Below, in pieces: positions 8,633 to 17,620 of a stretch of DNA of 64,000 nucleotides. Position 1 is the first letter of the stretch. Every line of letters starts with the position of its first letter. Where the stretch lies: assembly GCF_006715225.1 (NCBI RefSeq), contig NZ_VFMU01000001.1, positions 4,154,001-4,218,000 on the forward strand. Direction: 5' to 3'. The notes beneath the pieces were generated by a model. The model saw nothing but the letters and a program-made list of their open reading frames with translations, had not been told where the DNA came from and did not search any database. The translations under genes were made by a program, and so were the position numbers. The stretch is from Arthrobacter sp. SLBN-112. Lineage in GTDB: Bacteria; Actinomycetota; Actinomycetes; Actinomycetales; Micrococcaceae.

Positions 8633-9340
8633 ATGCCTGAGCAGGCACCGGTCCGACCAATGCAGGGGGACGCAGTGTTATCAGCGGGGATCGATAGTGC
8701 AACGGACTGGCTCCTTGTCGTTGGCGCCGGGTTCCTGGGATGCCTGCTTTCCCCTGCTGCCGAGATCCTCATCGCCAGGTTCCTCCCCCGGCTTGGCGGA
8801 CTGCCTACGCGATCTGCGCGGATCACAACCGCGGCCGTCACCGGCCTGGTTTGCGCCGTCCTCATCCTCCGCTTGGGCCCCAGCCCAACGCTGCCGGCAT
8901 TTATATTACTTGCGGTCTTGGGCGTGCAGCTGGCTCGAATCGATTTCGCCGAGCACCTGCTGCCAAATCCACTGGTTATTGCACTGCTTGCCGGCGGGTT
9001 CCTATCGCTTACCGCCGCAGCTTTATTCAACAAGCAAGCTGATAATCTACTGCGCGCCCTGATAGGAGCGGTCATTTTGTTCTTGGGCTACCTTATTTTG
9101 GCCCTAATTTCGCCTGGCGCCCTCGGAATGGGGGACGTCAAGCTTGCAGCTCCTGTTGGCCTTTACCTTGGGTACCTAGGTTGGAGCCAGCTCCTGTACG
9201 GCGGCCTCCTGGGTTTCATCCTCAACGGCGTGGTGTCAGTGGCGGTAGTCCTGGTAAAACGCCGCAATCGCGCCTCGGAAGTAGCCCATGGCCCCGCAAT
9301 GATAGCTGCAACGGTGGCCGCAGCGGTCCTCCTCCGCTAG
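8633..9340 (+). CDS. prepilin peptidase, TadV/CpaA type (A24 family)
   Basis: Membrane aspartyl peptidase of about 235 residues that cleaves the short leader of Flp and TadE-type prepilins at the cytoplasmic face. Both catalytic aspartates are visible: D104 in RIDFAEHLLPN and D168 in GMGDVKL. The N-terminal methyltransferase domain of PilD-type enzymes is absent, as expected for the Tad branch. About six hydrophobic segments are present. The ATG at 8633 is used; an ATG at 8660 is an alternative. It is the only prepilin peptidase seen in the window, so it probably processes the pilins of both Tad operons. The 280 nt between this gene and the first flp hold no gene I can support. Confidence 0.88.
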   Translation: MPEQAPVRPMQGDAVLSAGIDSATDWLLVVGAGFLGCLLSPAAEILIARFLPRLGGLPTRSARITTAAVTGLVCAVLILRLGPSPTLPAFILLAVLGVQLARIDFAEHLLPNPLVIALLAGGFLSLTAAALFNKQADNLLRALIGAVILFLGYLILALISPGALGMGDVKLAAPVGLYLGYLGWSQLLYGGLLGFILNGVVSVAVVLVKRRNRASEVAHGPAMIAATVAAAVLLR

Positions 9341-9620
9341 CCTTCCGTCAGCCCATACTCGACCTGCTCCTCGCCTACAGCCGGGGCCATCCAAGTAGCC
9401 TGCGGCGTACCCGCCTAGCGCTCTTGAGTACCTCTCCCACGATCCAAGTACGCGGTTATTAGAGACGCCCAAAAAGACGAGTACGACTACGCATTGTTGC
9501 CCCATGCCCCTAAATGACAATCTCTTCTTAGCGAAGTCCAGCCGCTAAGGATCTATGGGGGCAGCTGGAAATTCGTTGGAATAGAAAATCAACCAATTTC
9601 ACCGAATTAAGGAAAATACA

Positions 9621-9812
9621 ATGACTTCTCTCATGGTCTCGATGATGGCTTTCGTCGCCGGCGTCAAGGATCGCTTCACTTCCGAAAAGGGCGCAACCGC
9701 CGTTGAGTACGGCCTCCTTGTCGCATTGATCGCCGCCGTCATCGTGGTAGTCGTAGCCGCGCTCGGTACGAACATCAACGCTGCATTCACCAAAATCAAC
9801 ACGGCCATCTGA
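9621..9812 (+). CDS. Flp-type pilin 1
   Basis: Small 63-residue Flp/Fap pilin subunit, the major building block of a Tad pilus. A basic leader of 24 residues ends in G24, followed by ATAVEYG with the conserved E29-Y30 pair. Cleavage is expected after G24, and the rest is one hydrophobic helix plus a short polar tail. An AAGGA ribosome binding site lies at the right distance. It is nearly identical in layout to the next gene, which starts 45 nt after its stop, so the two look like a recent pilin duplication. Confidence 0.95.
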   Translation: MTSLMVSMMAFVAGVKDRFTSEKGATAVEYGLLVALIAAVIVVVVAALGTNINAAFTKINTAI

Positions 9813-9856
9813 TGCTCCAAACAACCGCTTCAGGGTCCAGGCAAAAGGGGGGCATC

Positions 9857-10048
9857 ATGTCACTGATTATGATTCCGGTAATGGGCTTCATCGCCGGCGC
9901 CAAAATCCGCTTCACCTCTGAAAAGGGAGCCACGGCCGTTGAGTATGGGCTGCTGGTAGCCCTCATTGCCGCAGTCATTGTGGTTGTTGTTGGACTGCTC
10001 GGAGGCAAGATAAATGACGCCTTCACCGCTGTGAACACTGCGATCTAG
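9857..10048 (+). CDS. Flp-type pilin 2
   Basis: Second 63-residue Flp pilin with the same G24/E29/Y30 processing site and a hydrophobic helix rich in Ile/Val. The ATG at 9857 follows a GGGGGG purine run and gives the same leader length as pilin 1; an in-frame ATG at 9812 would add 15 unlikely residues. The mature helix differs at a few positions and the tail ends in VNTAI, close to INTAI in pilin 1. It may serve as an alternative or minor subunit in the same fibre. Confidence 0.95.
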   Translation: MSLIMIPVMGFIAGAKIRFTSEKGATAVEYGLLVALIAAVIVVVVGLLGGKINDAFTAVNTAI

Positions 10049-10070
10049 CTGCGCAGGCGTATCCGAAGTC

Positions 10071-10122
10071 AGGGGCGGGGCGGGAGGTTGAGCAAATGCT
10101 CGCTAGTTCCCGTCCCGCCCTT
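10071..10122 (+). terminator. branched hairpin after the Flp pilins (attenuator-like)
   Basis: Long G+C arms (10071-10085 and 10108-10122) enclose a small GAGC/GCTC stem. No strong T run follows. It could partially stop transcription, giving much pilin mRNA and less mRNA for the assembly genes downstream. Confidence 0.6.
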
Positions 10123-10240
10123 GGCATTCAAAGCTAAGGTGCAGCTCGTCCCCTGCGACGAGTCACCTGTCGCCTCATCATCACCCATAGCTCGGCCGGC
10201 AGCTCCAGTAAACCGGTCTTCTTAGAACTCGGGTCACAAC

Positions 10241-10687
10241 ATGAAGCAAAAACATAACCAGCCGAGGCAGTGCTCCCGAAATACGCGGGAGGCCGGTGCC
10301 GTAGCTGTGGAATTCGCGCTTATCCTCCCGATCTTCCTGGTCCTAGTCCTGGGAATCGCTGAAATGGGGCGGGCATTTAACATTCAGGTTTCGCTAAGTG
10401 AAGCCGCTCGCGAGGCAGCCCGCTATGCAGCCATTCACAACGCCGAGTCCAGCTATTCAGCCTCTAGCGCACAGGCTGCAGGAGTAGCCGCGGCCCCGTC
10501 GGTCGGTCTGTCCGCCTCGGATATTGGCATCGCATTTACCACGGGAGCCAGTTGCAGCACAACCGGAAACGCTGTGGCGACCGTGACTTATTCAACTCCC
10601 TGGATGACAGGTTTCCCCGCTCTTATACCGGGAATGCCTGCCACTCTCTCGATTCAAGGGAAAGGCGTAATGCGATGCGGCGGTTAA
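10241..10687 (+). CDS. TadE-like minor pseudopilin (operon 1)
   Basis: 148-residue TadE-family protein, a minor pilin-like component needed for Tad pilus assembly. The N-terminus has a prepilin-like cleavage site, G19 followed by AVAVEF with E24 at +5, then a hydrophobic helix (about 25-45) and an alanine-rich heptad stretch. Two cysteines are present near residues 106 and 146; the protein ends in Cys-Gly-Gly. The last 13 nt overlap the start of the TadG-like gene, and the same overlap occurs in operon 2. Confidence 0.87.
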   Translation: MKQKHNQPRQCSRNTREAGAVAVEFALILPIFLVLVLGIAEMGRAFNIQVSLSEAAREAARYAAIHNAESSYSASSAQAAGVAAAPSVGLSASDIGIAFTTGASCSTTGNAVATVTYSTPWMTGFPALIPGMPATLSIQGKGVMRCGG

Positions 10688-11709
10688 AGACGAAACATAA
10701 TGAACGCGGGGTCATCGCCCCGGTAGCAGCCCTAAGCATGGTCGCTTTACTAGGCCTGACGGCCTTCGCAGTGGACGTCTCGATGATGTACTCGGAGCAC
10801 GCCCAACTTCAAAACGGCGCGGACGCGGCAGCACTCGGAATCGCTCAGGGATGCCTGATCTCGCCGGCATCTGCTGCCTGTTCCTCCCCCGTTACCGAAG
10901 CGTCGGCACTGGCAAATGTGAATGCTCTGGATTCCCATTCAAACGTCATCAGTGCGACAGTCTCATCCGGCCTGGTCGATGTGACTACACAGGCACAGGA
11001 CACGTCGGGCAACAACCACTTTTCCCTTGTCTTCGCCCGCGCGCTCGGCATCCAAACATCTGACATCCGGGCCACCGCCCAGGCGAAGTATGGCGGCTTC
11101 TCTGCCGGCAATGTGATACCGCTCGGTTTCTCCAAGTGTGAGTCTGATCCCGGGTTCACCAAGGACTTGCAGTTCTTTCCGTCCCACGGCGACGCACTTT
11201 CTTCCGACCCTGCCTATGAATGCACAACGACCTCGTCCTCTGGGCTTGAAATACCTGGCGGCTTCGGCTGGCTTGACCACCCCTCCGGGACCTGCAGTGC
11301 CTACGTAAATATTGCTGACCCATGGGTAGGCACCAACGCGGGCTCTGATTACGACGCCGATTGTGCGGCAACAATGAACAAGTGGGGGGCGACACTTAGT
11401 GACCCCTCCAAAACAGTCGAAATCCTCATTCCAATTTTCGACGATGCGCGCGGAACAGGAAGTAACGCCGAGTTCCATATAGAGGCATTCGCTCAGATTT
11501 CACTTCGCGGCTGGAACCTTGCGGGCGGCAGCACTCTCCCCGAAGACTTCATGACCACGGAAGCCAAAAACTTGTCCAAGGATCTCAAGCTCAAGAACAG
11601 TGACAACGGCATTTTCGGTCGCTTCATCAAAAAGGTTTCCCTTGCTGAGGCCATGACGCTTGGGGGCCCAACTACATACGGCCTAACCGGCGCCCAACTC
11701 ACTAAGTAG
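10675..11709 (+). CDS. TadG-like pilus-associated protein (operon 1)
   Basis: 344-residue secreted or membrane-tethered protein of the Tad locus. The ATG at 10675 lies inside the end of tadE (13-nt overlap) and gives the short basic leader MRRLKTKHNERG before a hydrophobic helix (about residues 14-34). The sequence after the glycine, VIAPV, lacks the +5 Glu of true prepilins, so it may not be cleaved by the peptidase. The block YSEHAQLQNGADAAAL is typical of the Tad-domain N-terminus. Several cysteines in the exported part and a C-terminal GIFGRFIKKVSL motif are shared with the operon-2 paralog. Its exact role in the pilus is not established. Confidence 0.8.
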   Translation: MRRLKTKHNERGVIAPVAALSMVALLGLTAFAVDVSMMYSEHAQLQNGADAAALGIAQGCLISPASAACSSPVTEASALANVNALDSHSNVISATVSSGLVDVTTQAQDTSGNNHFSLVFARALGIQTSDIRATAQAKYGGFSAGNVIPLGFSKCESDPGFTKDLQFFPSHGDALSSDPAYECTTTSSSGLEIPGGFGWLDHPSGTCSAYVNIADPWVGTNAGSDYDADCAATMNKWGATLSDPSKTVEILIPIFDDARGTGSNAEFHIEAFAQISLRGWNLAGGSTLPEDFMTTEAKNLSKDLKLKNSDNGIFGRFIKKVSLAEAMTLGGPTTYGLTGAQLTK

Positions 11710-11775
11710 ATCGATCTTTAGCAGGTGAGGCTGGAGCAGCCAGCTTCACGAATGAATAACCAAAGGAGATAACAA

Positions 11776-12519
11776 GTGAAAACTCGCCTTCTGGGAGGCA
11801 TCGTAGCGCTTGTGCTCGCAATAGTTGGCACATTGCTTTTAGTCTCATACGTCCAAGGTTCTGAAGCCAGGGCCCAAGCAGACCTGCAACCGATCGATGT
11901 TCTGGTGGTCGAAAAGCAGATTCCGCAAGGATCAAGCCTGGACCAGGTCAAGTCTGCAGTAAAGCTCACTTCCCTTCCCTCCGCTTCAGTACCGAACGGA
12001 GCGCTGAAAAGCCTCGATGGTCTCGATGGGAAAGTAACATCCGCCGAGCTGGTCCCCGGAGAACCCCTTCTCGGAGTCCGCCTCGTTGACCCGACAAGCC
12101 TGGCAGCCCCAGGATCTGTCCCCGTGCCCCCCGGCATGCAGGAGATCTCAGTGCAGCTCGACGCACAGCGGGTGGTCGGCGGACGAATCGCGGCCGGCGA
12201 CACTGTCGGCGTCGTCGCCTTGTTCGCCGGCGATAACGCGGACGGCGGAACTGCCCAGCAGATCTTCCACAAGGTACTGGTCACCAGCGTCCAGCGTGCT
12301 GCTGCTCAAGGTTCTGCCGGCAATCAAGAGGCCTCCAGCGAGCAGGCAAACACTCAGCTGCCATCCGGCCAGTTGCTGGTCACTTTCGCACGAAACGACA
12401 CCGACGCTCAAAAAATCGCCTTCGCCGCAGAGTTTGGAAAGCTCTGGCTCACGAAGGAACCGGCCTCGGCTACCGAAAGCGCTCCGACCATTATCAAGAA
12501 AGTGGAGCTGATCAAATGA
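11776..12519 (+). CDS. CpaB/RcpC-like pilus assembly protein (operon 1)
   Basis: 247-residue protein with one N-terminal membrane helix (about 5-26), a SAF domain (about 40-105) and an RcpC-type region beginning at GSVPVPPGMQEISV. In Gram-negative Tad systems CpaB works with the outer-membrane secretin; here there is no secretin gene, as expected for an actinobacterium, so the protein probably acts in the cell wall zone. The GTG start at 11776 has a strong AAAGGAGA ribosome binding site. The stop overlaps cpaE by 4 nt (ATGA). Confidence 0.87.
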   Translation: MKTRLLGGIVALVLAIVGTLLLVSYVQGSEARAQADLQPIDVLVVEKQIPQGSSLDQVKSAVKLTSLPSASVPNGALKSLDGLDGKVTSAELVPGEPLLGVRLVDPTSLAAPGSVPVPPGMQEISVQLDAQRVVGGRIAAGDTVGVVALFAGDNADGGTAQQIFHKVLVTSVQRAAAQGSAGNQEASSEQANTQLPSGQLLVTFARNDTDAQKIAFAAEFGKLWLTKEPASATESAPTIIKKVELIK

Positions 12520-13712
12520 GCAGGTTTGTGTTGATCACACCGGACAACGCCTTCGTTCAAAAAACGAAGCAGGCCACGAGCGGGCTCCACGGCACACTGC
12601 AAACACTCCAGACAGACTACCTGCCACCGAGTCCGGACGATATCCTTCGCGCAATCAACGGAGACCCGGCGGAAGTGATCCTTCTTGGACCCGAGCTTCC
12701 AACGGACGACGCGATTCGGCTGGCAAGTCTGTTTGATCTCCAATTTCCGGAAATCAGCGTAGTCCTGGTCACCAACGGCGGATCCGATGTTGCCCTGCCC
12801 GCCATGCGCGCCGGCATTCGTGACCTGCTTAGTCCAGAGGCCGGAGTTGATGACATCCGCGCGATGTTGGAAAGGGCCAGCTTGGCATCCGCAGGACGAC
12901 GTCGCGGGCTGGGAGCATCTGTAGCCGAGGCACCCACAGGTACACGTATCGTCGCTGTCATGTCCCCCAAGGGCGGAGTGGGCAAAACCACGGTGACCAC
13001 CAACTTGGCCGTGGGCTTGGGCAAAATTGCCCCGACCGGTGTCGTGGTGGTTGACCTGGACCTGCAATTCGGTGATGTGGCCTCCGGCCTCATGCTGGAG
13101 CCCGAACGCACCTTGGCTGATGCGGTCATCGGCGCGGCGGTCCAGGACAGCATGGTGCTGAAGTCATACCTAACGCTGCATCCATCGGGAGTCTATGCTC
13201 TCTGCGCCCCCCTGAACCCGGCCCAGGCAGATCAAATCACCGGAGATCAGGTAGGACACCTCATCTCGCAACTGGCCAGCGAGTTTCAATACGTCGTTGT
13301 CGACACCGCTCCTGGTTTGGGCGAGCACGTACTCGCAACGTTGGATCGTGCTACCGATGCAGTTTGGGTCTGCGGCATGGACATCCCCAGTATCAGGGGC
13401 CTGCGAACCGGTTTTCGGATCCTCGACGAGTTGGGCCTTGTGCCGGAGAACCGTCACGTCCTGCTTAATTTTGCGGACCGCAGGAGCGGCTTGACCGTGC
13501 AGGACGTGGAGGCCACCATCGGCTGTCCGGTGGACGTAGTCCTTCCGCGGTCCCGCGCCGTTCCGTTCTCCACCAACAAGGGAGTCCCGCTTCTGCAAGA
13601 CGGCAGCCGGGACGGTGCCGCCCGCGGTTTGGCGCAATTAGTGGACCGCCTCAAGCCGGATTGGAAGGAAAGACAGCACAAGAAGCTCCACAGAAGGGCG
13701 GTAGTCCAGTGA
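12516..13712 (+). CDS. CpaE/TadZ-like MinD-family ATPase (operon 1)
   Basis: 398-residue localisation ATPase thought to place the Tad machine in the cell. Residues 1-115 look like an atypical receiver domain without an obvious phospho-aspartate. From residue 145 a MinD/ParA fold follows with the deviant Walker A SPKGGVGKTT (150-159, K157) and VVDLDLQFGD as the next conserved strand. The start overlaps cpaB by 4 nt and the stop overlaps cpaF by 4 nt (GTGA), so the operon is tightly coupled. The operon-2 paralog has the same length and layout. Confidence 0.9.
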   Translation: MSRFVLITPDNAFVQKTKQATSGLHGTLQTLQTDYLPPSPDDILRAINGDPAEVILLGPELPTDDAIRLASLFDLQFPEISVVLVTNGGSDVALPAMRAGIRDLLSPEAGVDDIRAMLERASLASAGRRRGLGASVAEAPTGTRIVAVMSPKGGVGKTTVTTNLAVGLGKIAPTGVVVVDLDLQFGDVASGLMLEPERTLADAVIGAAVQDSMVLKSYLTLHPSGVYALCAPLNPAQADQITGDQVGHLISQLASEFQYVVVDTAPGLGEHVLATLDRATDAVWVCGMDIPSIRGLRTGFRILDELGLVPENRHVLLNFADRRSGLTVQDVEATIGCPVDVVLPRSRAVPFSTNKGVPLLQDGSRDGAARGLAQLVDRLKPDWKERQHKKLHRRAVVQ

Positions 13713-15145
13713 CTTTGGCACGAAGGTTAGAAGAAGCACGGGGAAACGACGAGGCAAAAAACGGTGGCCCCGTTTCGTCACCCGCAGGCTCTTGGCATCC
13801 GAACGCGGCACCTTCCGCCGACTCTGTGGTCTCCCCAAGCTACGCCAGCGAACCCAATGAAGCCCTTAGTGCTGTCAAGGACCGCGCGGGCATTGCACTG
13901 TATGAGCGCATGGGCAGCCGGATCACGGACTCTTCCATGGACGACGCCGAACTGCAGCAGTACGTCAAGGATGAGCTGAAAAAGATCATCGAAGAGGAAG
14001 ACATCCCACTGACGCTCAGCGAGCGCAACCGCCTGGTTCAGGAGATCATCGACGACGTCCTGGGGCTCGGCCCCCTCGAGAAATTCCTCAAGGACGGCGA
14101 TATCACCGAGATCATGGTCAATGGCCCGGACAAGATTTATGTCGAACGACAAGGAAAGCTGGGGATTACCGGATCAAGGTTCAACGATGAGGACCATCTT
14201 CGCAAGGTCATCGAACGGATCGTAACGAAGGTTGGCCGGCGAATCGATGAATCCTCGCCCCTGGTGGATGCCCGTCTGAGCGATGGTTCCCGCGTCAACG
14301 CCATCATCCCACCCCTGGCTGTCAGCGGATCGTCCCTGACCATCCGCAAATTTGGCCAGGTACCGCTGACCGTCAACAATCTCGTTTCACTGGGATCAAT
14401 GTCCCCGGAAATTGCGGAGCTGCTCCACGCATGTGTCCGCGCAAGGCTGAACATCATTGTCTCCGGCGGCACCGGTACAGGTAAGACGACCATGCTCAAT
14501 GTCCTGTCATCCTTCCTGCCTTCCGACGAGCGAATTGTCACTATTGAAGACGCGGTGGAACTTCAGTTGCAGCAGGATCACGTTGTCCGGCTGGAAAGCC
14601 GCCCGCAAAACATCGAGGGCAAAGGCGAGATCACCATCAGGGATTTGGTGCGCAATGCATTGCGAATGCGACCTGATCGGATTGTGATCGGCGAAGTCCG
14701 TGGCGGGGAATCCCTGGACATGCTGCAAGCTATGAACACCGGCCACGACGGCTCGATTTCCACTGTCCACGCTAACTCGCCCCGGGACGCGATCTCCAGG
14801 CTCGAGACTCTGGTCCTCATGGCAGGCATGGATCTTCCGCTCCGTGCGATCCGCGAGCAGATTGCTTCCGCGGTGAACCTTATTGTTCACATTTCCAGGC
14901 TTCGGGATGGCTCCCGACGGATCACTCACGTGACCGAAGTCCAAGGCATGGAAGGGGACATTGTCACCCTTCAGGACGCCTTTGTCTTTGATTACAGCGC
15001 GGGAGTGGACGCCAACGGGAAGTTCTTGGGCCGCCCGGTACCAACAGGGGTTCGTCCGCGCTTCGTGGATCACTTCGCTGAGCTGGGCATTCCACTGTCT
15101 CCCGCTGTTTTCGGTTCTTCCCCGGTGGGCGGTGGCTTCAGGTGA
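13709..15145 (+). CDS. CpaF/TadA secretion ATPase (operon 1)
   Basis: Cytoplasmic hexameric ATPase of the type II/IV secretion superfamily that powers Flp pilus assembly, 478 residues from the GTG at 13709. That start is chosen because it overlaps the cpaE stop (GTGA). Visible motifs are Walker [10 protein letters not shown] (K259), the acidic box [10 protein letters not shown], a Walker B region [11 protein letters not shown], and the His box [14 protein letters not shown]. The N-terminal 70 residues are polar and poorly conserved with respect to the paralog in operon 2, while the ATPase core is very similar. It overlaps tadB by 4 nt. Confidence 0.95.
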   Translation: MTLARRLEEARGNDEAKNGGPVSSPAGSWHPNAAPSADSVVSPSYASEPNEALSAVKDRAGIALYERMGSRITDSSMDDAELQQYVKDELKKIIEEEDIPLTLSERNRLVQEIIDDVLGLGPLEKFLKDGDITEIMVNGPDKIYVERQGKLGITGSRFNDEDHLRKVIERIVTKVGRRIDESSPLVDARLSDGSRVNAIIPPLAVSGSSLTIRKFGQVPLTVNNLVSLGSMSPEIAELLHACVRARLNIIVSGGTGTGKTTMLNVLSSFLPSDERIVTIEDAVELQLQQDHVVRLESRPQNIEGKGEITIRDLVRNALRMRPDRIVIGEVRGGESLDMLQAMNTGHDGSISTVHANSPRDAISRLETLVLMAGMDLPLRAIREQIASAVNLIVHISRLRDGSRRITHVTEVQGMEGDIVTLQDAFVFDYSAGVDANGKFLGRPVPTGVRPRFVDHFAELGIPLSPAVFGSSPVGGGFR

Positions 15146-16089
15146 CCGTTACAAACCCGGTATTCCTTGCTCTGGGAGTCACACTCTGCTTGGCTGCGGG
15201 GGCTGTACTTTTCCTGGTCACGTTCAAAAGCGCCCGAGGAGAAATTGCAATTTCCCGGCGACGCCCCGGCGTGGTCAATGGCCCCACCCTGCTGACGCGG
15301 GCCACGGATTCGGCTACGTCTTTCTTGGAACGGAACGTCAGTAAGAACGCTCGGTTCGGCAGCAGGGCATCTTTGGAACAGGCCGGCCTGAAAATGCGCC
15401 AGGCAGACTTTCTGTTGCTCGTAGCCTGCAGCGCTGTCACGGCCGGGTTCGTTGGCTTCATCCTTGGGGGGCTGCTGCCGGGGGTTCTCTTCGTTGTGGC
15501 GACACCCCTTTTGGCCATGGTGGTCTTGAACGTGCTGTCCGCCCGACGTCGTGCCAAGTTTGAGGCTCAGCTGGGTGACACCCTGCAGATGCTCTCAGGC
15601 GGCCTGCGTGCCGGCCACAGCCTCCTGCGTTCTGTTGACGCGGTGGCCAAGGAGGCGGACGCTCCCACCTCCGAAGAGTTTGCCAGGCTGGTCAACGAAA
15701 ACAGGCTTGGCCGGGACCTCAGGGACTCGATGCTCGACGCCGCACATCGGCTGCGCAGCGAGGACTTTGAATGGGTAGGACAGGCAATCGAAATCCACCG
15801 CGAAGTGGGCGGCGACTTAGCTGAAGTCCTTGACCAAGTCGGGGAAACCATCAGGGAACGAAGCCAGATCAAGGGCCAAGTCAAGGCCCTCAGCGCCGAA
15901 GGCAAATTGTCCGCTTACATACTCGTCGCTTTGCCGATCGGCATGTTCCTTTACATGTCGGTGGTCAACAGCTCCTACATCGCCACGCTCTACACCAATT
16001 TGATCGGCTGGATTTTGCTTGGCGTCGCCGTAGTACTGCTGGGCCTTGGGTCGTTCTGGTTGAGCCGCGTCGTCAAGATCAAGTTCTAG
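15142..16089 (+). CDS. TadB inner-membrane platform protein (operon 1)
   Basis: 315-residue membrane platform subunit with a type II secretion F domain. It has hydrophobic segments near residues 5-27, 85-105, 108-130, 255-275 and 285-308. The F-domain core includes LGDTLQMLSGGLRAGHSLLR and GQAIEIHREVGGDLAEVL. It should pair with TadC to form the rotor that CpaF turns. The GTG start overlaps the cpaF stop by 4 nt. Confidence 0.92.
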   Translation: MTVTNPVFLALGVTLCLAAGAVLFLVTFKSARGEIAISRRRPGVVNGPTLLTRATDSATSFLERNVSKNARFGSRASLEQAGLKMRQADFLLLVACSAVTAGFVGFILGGLLPGVLFVVATPLLAMVVLNVLSARRRAKFEAQLGDTLQMLSGGLRAGHSLLRSVDAVAKEADAPTSEEFARLVNENRLGRDLRDSMLDAAHRLRSEDFEWVGQAIEIHREVGGDLAEVLDQVGETIRERSQIKGQVKALSAEGKLSAYILVALPIGMFLYMSVVNSSYIATLYTNLIGWILLGVAVVLLGLGSFWLSRVVKIKF

Positions 16090-16098
16090 GAGGAATGA

Positions 16099-17007
16099 AT
16101 GACAACCATGGCTTGGCTAATCGTTGGCCTCATAGTGTTCCCCGTTTCCTTCCTGGCGTGGTCGTTCCTCTCCGTGGACCGCCGGGGCGTCGCGGCCGTC
16201 CGCAGCAACCTTGGAAAGGGTATCCGCCTGATCGACAGCGGAGTGCCCGGGGCAATCGTTTCCGGGCAGTCTGATTCCAAACCGACAGTCCCCCTCGGAA
16301 TGAGGGTCACACCAAAGGGCTATGTTGCTTGGCTGGATAAGCTCCTTGCCCGCGCCGGCCGCCCGGCGCAGCTGCCCCTCCCGCGCCTCCTGATCGCCAA
16401 ACCGGCCCTGGCGCTCCTCGTCGCGGTATTGGGAATCCTCTTCATCAGCAACAATGTGACCCCCTCTGCCTCGCTGTTCGTGGTGCTCGCGGCCGCCCTC
16501 GCCTACTTCGTCCCTGACATCCTGGTTCACGGCAGGGGCGCGGAACGCCAAAAAGCTATCGAACTGGAACTACCCAACACCTTGGATCAGATGCTCATTT
16601 CGGTTGAGGCCGGCTTGGGTTTCGAAGCTGCCATGGCCCGGGCGGGTCAAAATGGAAAAGGGCCACTGGCTTTTGAGCTCATGCGAACCCTCCAGGACAT
16701 GCAAGTTGGCCGAAGCCGACGTGAAGCCTATGAGGCCCTGGCCACAAGGACCGACGTACCCGACCTGAGGTCCTTCGTCCGTTCCGTCGTCCAGGCTGAC
16801 ATCTACGGCATCGCCATCGCAAAGGTCCTCAGGACGCAGGCAAAACAAATGCGAATCAAGCGGCGGCAACGTGCTGAGGAAAAGGCCATGAAACTGCCCG
16901 TCAAGGTTCTGTTTCCGCTGATGTTCTCCATTCTGCCGGTGCTTTTCATCGTGATCATTGGCCCGGCGGCAATCAACGTCATGAAGAACTTCGCCGGCGT
17001 TTTTTAG
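16099..17007 (+). CDS. TadC inner-membrane platform protein (operon 1)
   Basis: 302-residue partner of TadB with a second F domain. The ATG at 16099 has a clear AGGAGG upstream. N-terminal and central hydrophobic segments (about 4-22, 98-118, 123-142) and a C-terminal one (about 272-292) flank the conserved block ISVEAGLGFEAAMARAGQNG and the basic stretch KRRQRAEEKAMKLP. It is the last gene of operon 1 and is followed by a strong hairpin. Confidence 0.92.
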   Translation: MTTMAWLIVGLIVFPVSFLAWSFLSVDRRGVAAVRSNLGKGIRLIDSGVPGAIVSGQSDSKPTVPLGMRVTPKGYVAWLDKLLARAGRPAQLPLPRLLIAKPALALLVAVLGILFISNNVTPSASLFVVLAAALAYFVPDILVHGRGAERQKAIELELPNTLDQMLISVEAGLGFEAAMARAGQNGKGPLAFELMRTLQDMQVGRSRREAYEALATRTDVPDLRSFVRSVVQADIYGIAIAKVLRTQAKQMRIKRRQRAEEKAMKLPVKVLFPLMFSILPVLFIVIIGPAAINVMKNFAGVF

Positions 17008-17049
17008 GACCCGATTCGCACCACATCGCGCTGTGGCGCCCCATAGACC

Positions 17050-17082
17050 GGACCCCCTCGGAACCCAGAACCGAGGGGGTCC
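17050..17082 (+). terminator. terminator-like hairpin ending Tad operon 1
   Basis: A perfect 12-bp G+C-rich stem (17050-17061 with 17071-17082) and a 9-nt loop lie 43 nt after the tadC stop. The downstream T run is weak. Confidence 0.68.
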
Positions 17083-17274
17083 ATTCGTGTGCCCGGACGT
17101 TTCGGATTCCAAGGTCCGGCGCAGTGCCAGCGAAGGAAAAGCGCAGGAACAGGGCTCTTTGGGAAGGCTTAGCACAGGATGCTGCAAATTCCGGTCAATG
17201 TGCCATCAAGCGTTGCTATGTTTTTTTCAGAGCTGGTGCAGGGCCAGCTTCCCCCACTCGCTCAGGAGTTCAAA

Positions 17275-17514
17275 ATGCTTTCTCTCATCGCCAAATTTCA
17301 GACTTTCGGTTTCATGATCAAGAACCGCCTCCAGGAAGAAAAGGGCGCCACCGCCGTCGAATACGGCATCATGGTTGCCCTCATCGCGGTGGCCATCATC
17401 GTCGCTGTCACGCTTCTCGGTGGCAATCTGACCAACCTGTTCGGCAAGATTGCTTGCGTGAACCTGAAGAGTCCCGCCGGAACTTGGAGCGACACGGCGC
17501 ACACTTGCTCCTAG
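17275..17514 (+). CDS. Flp-type pilin 3 with extended cysteine-bearing tail (operon 2)
   Basis: 79-residue Flp pilin that begins the second operon. The ATG at 17275 follows an AGGAG ribosome binding site and gives the same leader length as pilins 1 and 2: G24, then ATAVEYG with E29-Y30. Unlike them it has a longer C-terminus with two cysteines, C61 and C78, spaced to allow a disulfide. Longer in-frame starts (17179) would break the pilin leader pattern. The extension and cysteines suggest that the second fibre is chemically different from the first. Confidence 0.94.
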   Translation: MLSLIAKFQTFGFMIKNRLQEEKGATAVEYGIMVALIAVAIIVAVTLLGGNLTNLFGKIACVNLKSPAGTWSDTAHTCS

Positions 17515-17620
17515 TCGCACCTCGGCTTCTTTATCCATAGCCTGACCAGACGGAGTGGTGATGGCGGTCAGCCAGCACCACTCCGTCATACTGTCTACCG
17601 ATTCTGTTGAGAGGCCGGTC

